DNA from: Yamagishiella unicocca | Taxonomy: Eukaryota; Chlorophyta; Chlorophyceae; Chlamydomonadales; Volvocaceae | Assembly (NCBI GenBank): GCA_003116995.1 | Contig: BDSL01000112.1 | Span: 1 to 64,000, forward strand | Length of the DNA stretch: 64,000 bases | Direction of reading: 5' to 3' | In this document: piece by piece, positions 12,474 through 23,500 of the stretch | How positions within the stretch are numbered: position 1 is the first letter of the stretch | How the letters are laid out: the number at the start of each line of letters is the position of its first letter | Notes under the pieces: model-generated | What the model saw: the letters and a program-made list of their open reading frames with translations, nothing else | Told to the model about the DNA's origin: nothing | The model's database searches: none | Translations under genes and position numbers: made by a program

Positions 12474-13527
12474 GATCCGAAAGTCTTCTGATTGCACTGG
12501 TCGTCATTGGGACCCAAGAAGTCTGGTTTCCGTGACTGATTCAGCATGTATTCCCGCATGCGTAGGTTTAATTTATGGCGCATTATGCTGTATCGTTTAG
12601 GGGACTTCCGTGGGTCCCGGTAATCCGCCTCCTCCGGACATAGTGACGATTTCATATATATGGACTCAGCGAATTTCGGGCGAACATCAGCATTCCTTGG
12701 GTCCCTGTAACCATAACTTACCAAACTCCAAGTTTTAAGATGTTACGGTGTCCTCAAGCCCGGGCGAGCTCAGGGCAAGAACCTCTCCCTTCCCCCGGAA
12801 ACGCTTGGCCGCAGAAACGGGATCCAGTCAACATACTGCGATGAGATGATGAGCGCAGAAGCCTCTTATATCAATGTAGTATTTTATGCGCAAGTCGGCC
12901 AACTAATCCGCTAGTTCTCCCAAGGCGTCACTCTTTTTGCCGGAGCAAATCCAGGCAAACCTCAAAGGGAAACAAAGTAACAGCTCGTAAAGGCTCGTAA
13001 CAGTGAAGGGAGAGATGCCAACTTTCGCATGATCCAATTCGTCATGGCACACAAAAGTCCTTGGGCTGGCGCAACTTCCAGCCATCTACCCATTTAATTG
13101 AGCGCAACGAAGCACTGTGCAGGATTGTGCGCGTTAGATAAGAATGAGCGCGTCGTCCCCCCTAGACGATGTTACTGTATTGTATTGTATTGCGTTACAG
13201 GAGTAAGGCCCCGAAGCCCTTCCCATAAACCCCACAAACCGAGTCAAGGGGCGCCAATATAAAGGATTGAAGTGGGCAAGACTATAAACGATTGTAGTGG
13301 GCAAGACGGGGGGCAAGACGGGTATAATTGTAAAAGCAAATGAAACTACGTCGTCAGGGAAGATACGCGCTAGTTCTGGGTAGCAAAAAGCGAAGGAGGT
13401 GTGCTAACTTCGGTGGATCAAAGCCTAGCATAATCCCTTTCGTACTGTGCTCTGTCACGACACAGCACGTAACTGGCAGATCAGGTGCCGGTTCCGATAC
13501 CACCATGTGTGGCCACTAGCGCTGAAA
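12474..13527. other. Repeat-flanking sequence, no gene recognised
   Basis: Contains a GTATT microsatellite (13173-13192) and a short GTGGGCAAGAC repeat (13270-13320). No open frame shows family motifs. Confidence 0.4.
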
Positions 13528-16500
13528 GACGGGAACCGTCTTCTTCGTGAAGCAGATGATCGTGTATTTATTTTCGGTTTAGTATGCGTGGATGGAAGGG
13601 CGTGTGGAGGATGGGTTCGCGCGCTGTCCGGGACTTGACGACTGGCCTTGGCGTACCTGCTGGGTTGTGATTCTTGTGCGTGGGGAACCCGCGCGCTGTT
13701 CTGCATACCGGTAGGCTCCATCTGGTCTTGGGGCCGTTAGTGCTGGCTTGACCTTTCCAGAGCCAGTAGCATTCAGCGCCACCGGAAATGCCAACATAGT
13801 AGTAACGCCAGCATTATACTACGCAATTCGTCGCCTATGGGTGGGGGGAGCTTTCTTGGGCTGCCGGCGCCGGCCCGGTGTCCCCTCGCCTGCACCACTT
13901 CCGGAATTGCCCCCTTGCTCGTGCAATGTTCGGTTTTTCTGCCGGTCTATCTTGTCGGGGGCGAGGTGTCTTGGCCGCGGCGAGCGAGGTCCCTGTGCCT
14001 TCGGTGCGTTTCGGGGTGTCTGCTCAGGTGTGCTGGTCTTGCTGTGGTCCCCCTGCTTGGGTTAGGCCCGGCTTGCGTCTCTTAAGTCCAGGACATGGCC
14101 CCCGCCCCTTCTTGTCCTGGGTAAACCGGGCTTGAGGTCACCTAAACACTTCATTTGTTGTGTCGTAAGGTATCTTAGGTCCCCAGCCTGTATCGTGAGG
14201 CGGCGTACCAGCGTAGCGCATTCGCGCGGTTTTCTCAGCTGGCGCTGTCTCGCATGGCCCCCCGTCTGCTACCATACTTTTACAGCCAACCGGGAACCGT
14301 CTTCTTCGTGAAGCAGATGATCGTGTATATATGTTATTTTCGGTTTAGTAAGCGTGGATGGAAGGGCATGTGGACGATGCATGGGATCACGTGCTGTCCT
14401 TGACTTGTCTGGCCTCGGTGTACCCAGGGGTAGCTGGGTTGCCATCCTTCTGGGGAGCCCTCTGTTTTGCATATGTCAGTCTCAAACTTGTCTTCGGTCC
14501 TGGGGCCTCTAGCACTGGCTCGTCTTTTCCAGTGGTGGGCCTTGGCGTGCCCAGGGGTGCTTGGGTTGTCTTCCTTGTCAGGGTCCACTGTGTTGGGCGA
14601 GGTGAGGTGTCAAGTGTTTTGGGTGGCTTTCGGGGCGTCTGCTGGCTGCTAGCGCTGTCATCTCGTATGGTGCGGTGATGTCTGGGTCTTCCCCCTTGGG
14701 TTTGGCCCGGCTTGCCTCTGCTGAGTCCAGGACATGGCCCCCCTTCTTGTCCTGGGTAAATCGGGCTTGAGTTCACGTAAGCATTTGATTTGTTGCGTTG
14801 CGAGGTATGTAAGGTACCTTAGATACCGGTTCCCAGCCTGTATCGTGAGGCGCGCGGCGTACCAGCGTAGCGCATTCACGCGGTTTTCTCAGCTGGCGCT
14901 CTCTTTCATCGGCCCCCGTCTGCTACCATACTTTTGTAGCCAACCCAATGTGGTGCCATGGACATGCTGCTATTCCTCTTGTGTTGCCGTGTAGGGCACT
15001 GTGAGTTGCGTTCGTCCGGCCCACTGCTCTAAAAAACGCCTGTTAGGGGTATCCATTGTTTTGCATCTGCCAGGCGGCAATCCCGTCCGTTCGCGGCTAC
15101 TGTTTCCCGGTCATTTTGCGATCTTTTTGCGCGCAGCTTCCCAGGCCCCGCTGTTAATTTCGTGTACTGGGGACTTTTATTGCGCTGCCGGCCATGCGGA
15201 AATGCGGCCCGTCTGGGCTGTTTCTCCAGCCACTACTTTTCGGCATCGGCGGTAGAATATACGAGCACCGCTCGTATTACACGGTCCCGGCCCTCTCACA
15301 TACGATCTCGGCTTTTTTTAGCAGGGAATGTCATGACGAGCATCCTCCGCGCAGCTTTCCGACGCTCGCTTGTATTTTTGCCTTTTAGGGGTGTCCGTTC
15401 TGCATTCGGCCAAGTGGGCAGCCGGTCCGTCTGTGCTGCTCGTCTGACCCGTGTACCATAGTCTAAAGTCGGCATCGGCGGTAGTTTCATACGGTCTCGG
15501 ATGGGGCAAATCTCGCTACAATGGTCTGCTTAAAGACGGGAACCGTCTTCTTCGTGAAGCAGATGATCGTGTATGTTATTTTCGGTTTAGTAAGCGTGGA
15601 TGGAAGGGCATGTGGACGATGCATGGGATCACGTGCTGTCCTTGACTTGTCTGGCCTCGGTGTACCCAGGGGTAGCTGGGTTGCCATCCTTCTGGGGAGC
15701 CCTCTGTTTTGCATATGTCAGGCTCAAACTTGTCTTCGGTCCTGGGGCCTCTAGCACTGGCTCGTCTTTTCCAGTGGTGGGCCTTGGCGTGCCCAGGGGT
15801 GCTTGGGTTGTCTTTCTTGTCAGGGTCCACTGTGTTGGGCGAGGTGAGGTGTCAAGTGTTTTGGGTGGCTTTCGGGGCGTCTGCTGGCTGCTAGCGCTGT
15901 CATCTCGTATGGTGCGGTGATGTCTGGGTCTTCCCCCTTGGGTTTGGCCCGGCTTGCCTCTGCTGAGTCCAGGACATGGCCCCCCTTCTTGTCCTGGGTA
16001 AATCGGGCTTGAGTTCACGTAAGCATTTGATTTGTTGCGTTGCGAGGTATGTAAGGTACCTTAGATACCGGTCCCCAGCCTGTATCGTGAGGCGCGCGGC
16101 GTACCAGCGTAGCGCATTCACGCGGTTTTCGCAGCTGGCGCTCTCTTTCATCGGCCCCCGTCTGCTACCATACTTTTGTAGCCAACCCAATGTGGTACCA
16201 TGGACATGCTGCTATTCCTCTTGTGTTGCCGTGTAGGGCACTGTGAGTTGCGCTCGTCCGGCCCACTGCTCTAAAAAACGCCTGTTAGGGGTATCCATTG
16301 TTTTGCATCTGCCAGGCGGCAATCCCGTCCGTTCGCGGCTACTGTTTCCCGGTCATTTTGCGATCTTTTTGCGCGCAGCTTCCCAGGCCCCGCTGTTAAT
16401 TTCGTATACTGGGGACTTTTATTGCGCTGCCGGCCATGCGGAAATGCGGCCCGTCTGGGCTGTTTCTCCAGCCACTACTTTTCGGCATCGGCGGTAGAAT

Positions 16501-16775
16501 ATACGAGCACCGCTCGTATTACACGGTCCCGGCCTTCTCCACATACGATCTCGGCTTTTTTTAGCAGGGAATGTCATGACGAGCATCCTCCGCGCAGCTT
16601 TCCGACGCTCGCTTGTATTTTTGCCTTTTAGGGGTGTCCGTTCTGCATTCGGCCAAGTGGGCAGCCGGTCCGTCTGTGCTGCTCGTCTGACCCGTGTACC
16701 ATAGTCTAAAGTCGGCATCGGCGGTAGTTTCATACGAGCTCGTCTGGGGCAAATCTCGCTACAATGGTCTGCTTA
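13528..16775. repeat. Tandem array with ~1.24-kb units
   Basis: The phrase CGGGAACCGTCTTCTTCGTG starts units at about 13531, 14291 and 15537, and a decayed version lies near 16796. The last two units (about 14291-15534 and 15537-16775) are nearly identical over their whole length, about 1242 bp apart, so duplication or homogenisation is recent. The first unit is more diverged and about 480 bp shorter. It lacks the segment that begins after ..CTACCATACTTTT in the full units. Each full unit holds two related sub-blocks, each with GGCATCGGCGGTAG. Open frames are present but there is no recognisable protein. Probably a satellite-type or subtelomere-like repeat. Not identified. Confidence 0.8.
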
Positions 16776-16980
16776 AAAAGCATGCTCGAGATGGTGGGAA
16801 TCGTCTTCCCCGGCTGGTAAAGCAGCGCCGAGCGGCTTACAACCGTGGCTGTCGTACAGGATCACCCTGTCGTACTGCCGACCGAGTTGTGTCGAGCCGC
16901 CGCTGCTATTGGACGTACCTGCTCCTGGGCCATATAACTTAGCCGGTACCAGGCGCACCGCCTTTCCGAAGTCGTTGCTG

Positions 16981-18136
16981 TTACTGCACCCCACTGCTGA
17001 GCGGGTTCTGGTGTCTCGCACACGCTGTGTCGATCACCCGCTGTGTCGTGACAGCTCCTTTAACTGAGCCGCCGATAGGCAGAGGCGCCGCCGCCTTAGC
17101 ATAGGCTGCGCGTTCTAGCAGCACATGTTGCTCGTCTTCTACTGCACCCGAACTGCACATCCTGCACACCCTCTGTTGCCTAGGAGGTTGGCTCCCACCA
17201 CTCACTGGCCTATTTGCTTGTAGATCCCAGTATCCAAAACGGAATCTCATCAATGCCACGTGGTGCCGTCGCGGGATATAGATAGCCAAATGTTTGGAGT
17301 CCCACGCTTGGAGTTCTTCGCTGTTAGCAGCGTACCCATTCACTGCTTATATCGGCACATTTTGATACCCGGTTGCAACCCATAAGAGACACAAGCCCTG
17401 GGGTCTCCTTGCAGCCTGGGATTACCCCAATCAGTCATCAAGCGACGCCAAACCAGGTCAAGCAGCTCGCCCGTTAGTAAGCGACCGGACTGGCCAACCT
17501 GCAACGAGCATGCTTTGGTAATGACAGGTTCACCGTGCAGCGAGCAAACGTTCATTTCGCCGTTATAATTTTCTAGATGCATACTTGCAATGGTCCCTAT
17601 CGACACATGTCCCGAGCAAGGTCAATGGACACCGAACAAGGGTCCTGGCTGTTCCTGGCTGTTCAGGGCTGTAGCACCAAGTTGACTTCCAAGATGAGGG
17701 CTTTCCAAGGACGTCGCTGGAACATTGTAAAAATTGTAAGTCAGGCTTTTCATGCAACATGAGAGCTATCCATGTGGCCTTAAATGGATAAAGGTAAGGG
17801 CATATAATAACGGCTCGCCGTACATGGCGACCATGCTCGATGCTCCCCTGCTTTTCGTCATGGAGGCGACGCGACCGATGGCGACATCCACGTATAATGA
17901 CAAGGAATTGATGCGTACAGCGAGCACGCGAAGGTGCTGAGAGCTGGGCCTGATAGGCTTATCCCTGCTCGCCGTACATGGCGGCCATGCTCCCCTGCTT
18001 TTTGCCACGGAGGCGATGCGCCCGACGGCGACATCCACGTATAATGAGGGCGCCTCCCAGCCACAGCAATACCACGATAGTTGCCTTCGTCTGTCTCATC
18101 TCCCTTTTTTTTAAATACAGGGGTCAAATTAGACAC
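16981..18136 (-). mobile_element. Degenerate non-LTR retrotransposon (L1-type reverse transcriptase) fragment
   Basis: On the minus strand, 18136-18060 encodes LTPVFKKKGDETDEGNYRGI, the start of the reverse-transcriptase domain of L1-type elements. Residues encoded at 17343-16981 include RVCRMCSSGAVEDEQHVLL, the zinc-binding tail found after reverse transcriptase, with the last cysteine replaced (LLERAAY where LLECPAY is expected). Only about 1.1 kb separates these parts, where roughly 2 kb is normal, and the frame is broken several times. A duplicated segment (17819-17900 and 17975-18048) lies between them. It is inactive. Confidence 0.72.
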
Positions 18137-19735
18137 AGTAAATTGCTCAGCGTCTCTGTGCCGTTCGAGGCGTTCCTGTGCTCTTCGGGGCGTCTGCTCT
18201 GCTGGGATCAGCCCCGGCTCTCATATGGTGAGGCCACGGATATTGGTCCCTCTTCTTGCCAAACCCCTGCAACGCGTCTTGGCGCACCATGTCCCATTCT
18301 GCCAACCCGGTTCTCCCTATTATTAGCGTGCGCATTCATTTATTTTCATTTCCTTTAAACGACCGCCGACGGGTCACTTCTACGGGTTTCTCGGTAGTCA
18401 ATCCAAGTGCTCCAGCCGTCTCCAGCATGCGCCCGCAACCAGGTATCCAACGACAATGCGCCAGATATTCTACCCCCGTCGAGCAATCGGGTCCGTATGC
18501 CACCACTGCACGCATTGCCAGGCGGGGGGATCCCATCCCTCCTTGTGGGAATTGTCCAAAGGGATGCAACACCTGCCACAGCCGCCGGAACGTGCCTTGC
18601 AGTCCGGACAGGGCCAAACATAGCTCGGCGGCCGCGCGAGCTGCCAACGTTTCTGACAGTTGCATGATCGCGGCCACTCGCGCCGACATACTCCGAACCG
18701 AAATAGGCGGCCATCCCTCCAGCCACCGCCTGACGCGTGCACACATATCACCTCCATTTCAGGGCGGGATGGTCGGGTGCCATCAGGCTGCAACTACGTG
18801 CAGCAGCAGCAGCAGCTACACCCTCTTCAAATATCGCTGCTGCTTGTGAGGCGGCTGTGGACGAGCTGCTGAGCACGGGTGCACGTGTCGCCCCCACGCA
18901 CCCGCTCTCCACCACGCACGCTGGATGGGGATCCTCTTGGGCCTCTGGTGGGGGCCTTCTGCTTGAGGTGCTCCGCTGGCTTCGCTGGCTGAGGGGCTGC
19001 TTGGGCTGCAGTTGGTGTATTACTAATAGGAGGGGGGCCGTTTGGACTACTTCCCTTTGGGTGGTTCGTTGGTGCCGCTGTTTGTTCTCTGTTTGGCGGG
19101 TTCCTGGTGGTTTGCCACATGCATGCCCATTGAATAGTTGCATCCTTTCGTACGTCTCTTTCAATGTCAGGCGATGCGCCCGATGGCTCTTCCTTGCGAT
19201 CTGCTGCCCACTTTAGGAACAGTCCGTTACTACTGTTAGCTAGCTGCTGCTCTGACTCCAGCATGGTTCCGTACTCACAAGACCCAACATCTGTGCATTG
19301 TCGCCGGCGCGCGGCGACCAATGCCCTGTTTGGATCGTGCACTCGCGTTACTGATGAACCTACCTGCTGTACCTCCATGCCCCACAGCAGTCTTAAGCTG
19401 TCGCGGACACTATGTGCAACATTGCGACATCGACCATGCCTGTGCTCGGGCGTGACAGTGCTGCCGAAGGCCGGCGATCGAGCAAGCTGGCACGCCTCAC
19501 CAGGTGCAATCAAGCGAGCAATCCGTACACGCAAGCAAATATGTCGTACGCGGCGGCATTGTCTTCGTTTACATACATCCACGCGACTTATCTTATCCGA
19601 CCGAGTGTCATATAAATCGACCGAGTGGCATGTTTTACTAGGTAGTATTAGTAGAAGTAGAGTATGCTCGTGGCCAATCGTTAGGCAATCACGCAATCCA
19701 CCGGTCCAACCACTTATTACGCCCATGGGAGCCAA
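18137..19735. other. ORF-rich stretch upstream of the RT remnant, unidentified
   Basis: In minus-strand order this precedes the reverse-transcriptase fragment, so it could hold older 5' parts of the same element. A 302-codon minus frame (19735-18827) and shorter overlapping frames are open but show no motif I trust. Bases 18176-18250 resemble a part of the tandem array unit (GGGGCGTCTGCT...). I make no functional call. Confidence 0.25.
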
Positions 19736-20543
19736 CTAGGTAGCGGCGAATCAAATCGAAAATGCACGCCGCGAATCTTACCTCAGCCAACCAAGAAACT
19801 ACCTACCGCTGGTACCAGCAGCAGCGGCACACACATGTGTAAATGGTGCGTGGGAACGCTACACCAACCTACAATCAAGGGACACACATCGGCCCAGCTA
19901 ACCACCGAACCACCTACCGGTGGGCTACGTACCAGCGGCCAACCACCAACTTCAATAACCACCAACGAAAGGGACCTACGAGGGGATGGCCTCAGATACA
20001 CCGCCTTATCCTACCTCCGTCCGATGCATCTACATCTTCGACACGCAAGCAAGCAACGAGCACCAGCCGCCAGTGCACATATCTCGCATTACCTGCTGTT
20101 CCTATTTCCTAATAATTGTATCATCTATCATCCTGCCAGGAGCTGTAATTTATTTGGTACCGCTACCGCTAACGCCTGGATGGCCGATGCTGACGTAGTG
20201 GTGGACCCATCACGTCATCATGACGTCACATCAGCTCCGCCACCCTCCGGCGCTCCTGCTCCTGGAGGCTCACAGCTGTCGCCCAGCTGCTGCTGCTGCT
20301 GGCCGAGGCGGCCGCTCCTCCGCTGGCGCTGCGCTGGACCTGCAGGACGCATCAGCATCAGCATCGACAGGCAGCAGCCAGCGTCGACAGGCAGCAGGCA
20401 GCGTCGACAAGCATCAGCATCAGCGTCGACAAGCAGCACCAGCATCAGCATCAGCATCGCCACGCAGCAGCCAGCGTCGACAAGCACCAGCATCAGCATC
20501 AGCAGGCAGCATCAGCTGTAAGCTGGGGTTCTTACACCTCCTG
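19736..20543. other. Intergenic, with a compound minisatellite
   Basis: No gene was recognised. The right half is dominated by the CAGCATCAGC/AGCGTCGACAAGCA repeat described separately. TGTAA, the usual green-algal polyadenylation signal, occurs on the minus strand at 20532-20536 just after the stop of the neighbouring gene. Confidence 0.4.
20340..20515. repeat. Compound minisatellite of AGCATC and GCGTCGACAAGCA units
   Basis: Interspersed copies of CAGCATCAGCATC and CCAGCGTCGACAGGCAGCA cover about 175 bp just downstream of the OM47-like gene. Confidence 0.8.
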
Positions 20544-23500
20544 TTATCCGCGGTACAGCCTTTTCATGCTTACATCAGCAGAATCGACAAGCACAGGATC
20601 AGCACTCCCCCACAACACCCCCCCACCAGCACTTCCCGCCACCCCCGCCAACCACCAGCACTCCCCCCCGCCCCCGCCACCCACCAGCACTCCCCGCCCC
20701 GCGAAGTTCGCGAGGTCCTGCGGCGACGCCTCGTGCCGCTGCAGCAGCGCCCGGCCCGCTGCCACGTCGTCAGCCCCGCGCTCGTACCGCAGCGGCCCGA
20801 AGTTCTCCACGCACAGCTCCGCGCCGTACCTGCCGTACCGTGCCGTGCGTGTAGACGTACCGGTATGTAGGCATTATGAAAAGGAGCGAGGGAAAATTAC
20901 GCTCGCGTTCGTTCAACCCGCCAAAGCGGATAGAGTAGATTAGAGTGCGTGGGCATGTATGCACGTAGGTATGTGATGTGTGTGTGTGAAGTATTATGTA
21001 CTTGGCAGGAGAAGGCAACATCGCTCATGTTCAGGAGGTGAATATGTGCGCAGTCGTCGCGCAAAGCACGGCAATGGTTCCATCCTTGGCTCCTTGGTGG
21101 CGACCGTTGTTGTTGTAACGGTCAGTGGGTTCCAGACCAACAGTTAGAACCATGTTGTTCGCGCAGCACCCTACCCATCTCGCTCGAGCTAATAAACATC
21201 AAATGCCGGGCATCTTGGCCGGCTGGCATCGCGTGCCCAGTGTGCGTGGGGAGTGGTGTTTGCCCATTTCCTCCCTCCCGCCCCCCTCCCTCCCACTCGC
21301 AGTGCGCCTTGCGACCTGGATCAAGCGCACTTTCTCGCTCAAGCCCAGCCTTAACCGCATCCGGGAGCACGGCAATGGTTCCATCCTTGGCTCCTTGGTG
21401 GCGTACGTTGTTGGCGCAGCACCCTACCCACCTGGGTGTGCGGGTGGCGTAGTCCACTGCCACACTGGCGGTGAGGTAGGCGCTCACGGCGTGCCACACG
21501 CGCGCCCCCACGGCGGCGGCGGCGCCCTCGCTGCCTATCCGGGCCTTGAGCAGCCAGTTCTTGTTCACCTGCGCGGCGGCGGCGGCGGCGACGGCGGCGG
21601 CGGCGGCGGCGACGGCGGCGGCGGCTCAGTGTACGGGACTGATGTGCGCAAACGAACAGCACAGGAATTAACGAAGGGCGCCGGCGCGAACGACCGACCA
21701 ACCCATCCATGTGCAGCACAGTGCAGCACTGAGCACGGCACAGCACTGAGCACGGCGCAGCACAGAGCACGGCACAGCTCAGCTCAGCGCACTATGCACT
21801 GGTAAGGGAGAAGAGGGCACTTAAGACCTAGCTACCTGCCAGGAGGCCGCGAGGGAGAGGGCGGCGGGTGTCGCCGGTGTGGCGCCACCGCCGCCGCTGC
21901 TGCTGGCGGCGGCGGCAGATGGCGGCAGCGGCCGCTTGGTACCGACGACGGCGGCGGTGGTGGGGCCTACGGCCGTTGTCAGTTGGAGGCCGATGTCCAG
22001 GTAGTTGGTGATCCCAACCACCTCGTCCTCCTCGAAGGGGTTTACGACCTGCCTGTAACAACGTACGTACATGCCGAGCGAGCGCACGAGTGCGTCGTCG
22101 CGCCCGGCGGCAGTTAGTTGGTTGATTGGTAAGTCGGTTGAAAGTGAAGCATTTTGGAGTTAGTTGGGCCCGTGGGTGCGTTTATAAACGTTGCCGTTCG
22201 TTGTTGGCGTCGCTTGATACTTGCTGACGGTTGAGCTGTGATGGCTACAGTGCATCGCCCGTCGCATGCATGCAGAACGTACGCCACCGTTGCATTCAGC
22301 CATCGTACAACCGCCCAAGCACCCACCTCGTGGCGGCCACGTGCTGAAAGAAGGAAAAGGTGAGGGCGCCCCCCGACACCAGCTCCACCGCAGCAGTGAA
22401 GGGGTAGCCTGCGAGGACGTACATCGTAGTAACAAAAACATAGATGCACACGAATTTGAGAGGGCACCCGCATTCGCAGATGCGAGGCAGCGCCGAATGA
22501 GGAGCGGCGAAGAGGCATGAGGCACCGCTGCTAGCTGTTGCATTGCTTACGGCTTAGGGGATAAGTAAGTACATCCACCACTCGTCAGCGACGCAGCCAA
22601 TGTCTCCCCTCCTACCCTAAAACCCTAACATGCAGCTCGCAACACCCTTGTTCTTTTCTTTCCCGCCCCGCCCCACTCTCGTCGGTCGAGGGGATTTCCA
22701 TTTGCTTCGTGTCGTACTACGTTGGCGCTTACAGCGAGTCTCGTCCTTCCGTGTGTCCGCGCGTTGTGTTTCGCTCCACGACGGGGCGATTCGCGGAATC
22801 GGGCCGCTGCCCCCGCCTGCCCCCCCGCCTCCTATGCCGTGTAACCGGGTTTCCTCGCATCCCCCGCCACCCATTATTCGCCGGCACCCATTTTCCGCCT
22901 CTCTCTCCTCTGTCGCCCACACGGGTGTATTTATCCGCTACCCTCCCCCACTTCCCAAATGAAACCCTCGGCGGGCGCCTCACCCGCAGAGCCCGCCTGC
23001 GCGGGAGGTGAGTACGACAGCAGTACGGAAGAACGGCTCCGAAGCCAGGATCCGAGCTCCGCGAAGTGGGCCGCCGTGGGGATGGTGGTGTTGCTGCTGC
23101 TGGGAAGGACGGCGGCGGAAGCGGCGGCAGCACTAGTGCCGGAGGGCGGAGAATTGGCCCCAGTCAGCGGCGGCGGCGGCCGTGGCGGCGGCGGAGAGAG
23201 GGCCGCCGTCACGGATGCCACTATGTGTCGTACGGGAAGCCCCGGCGACAGTTGCATCCCGAGCGTGAAGCCGTGAAGCCGGCCGGCCTGTGATGCGCGA
23301 ACGAAATCGTACGGCAGCAGGGCCGAGCGATATGTCCGGCGGTACGACCAGCGAGCAGAGATGGGAGGGTGCGTGCAGCATGGCAGGGTGCAGCATGTGA
23401 TGGGGGGGAAGCGCTAGCGAGCGAGAGGGTTTGCAGCGGCGTTCCAGCGGCAGGGAGGGTGGTGGCCGGAGCGGCCACGAGCTACAGGCCTACAGCTACA

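Noticed and set aside
18827..19735. 302-codon minus frame
   Set aside because: GC-rich DNA often gives such frames; composition is patchy and no motif was recognised, so not called a gene.
22959..23276. Plus-strand ORF with a signal-peptide-like hydrophobic stretch (KWAAVGMVVLLLLG)
   Set aside because: Antisense to the OM47-like exon 23287-22984, which is in phase with its neighbours on the minus strand.
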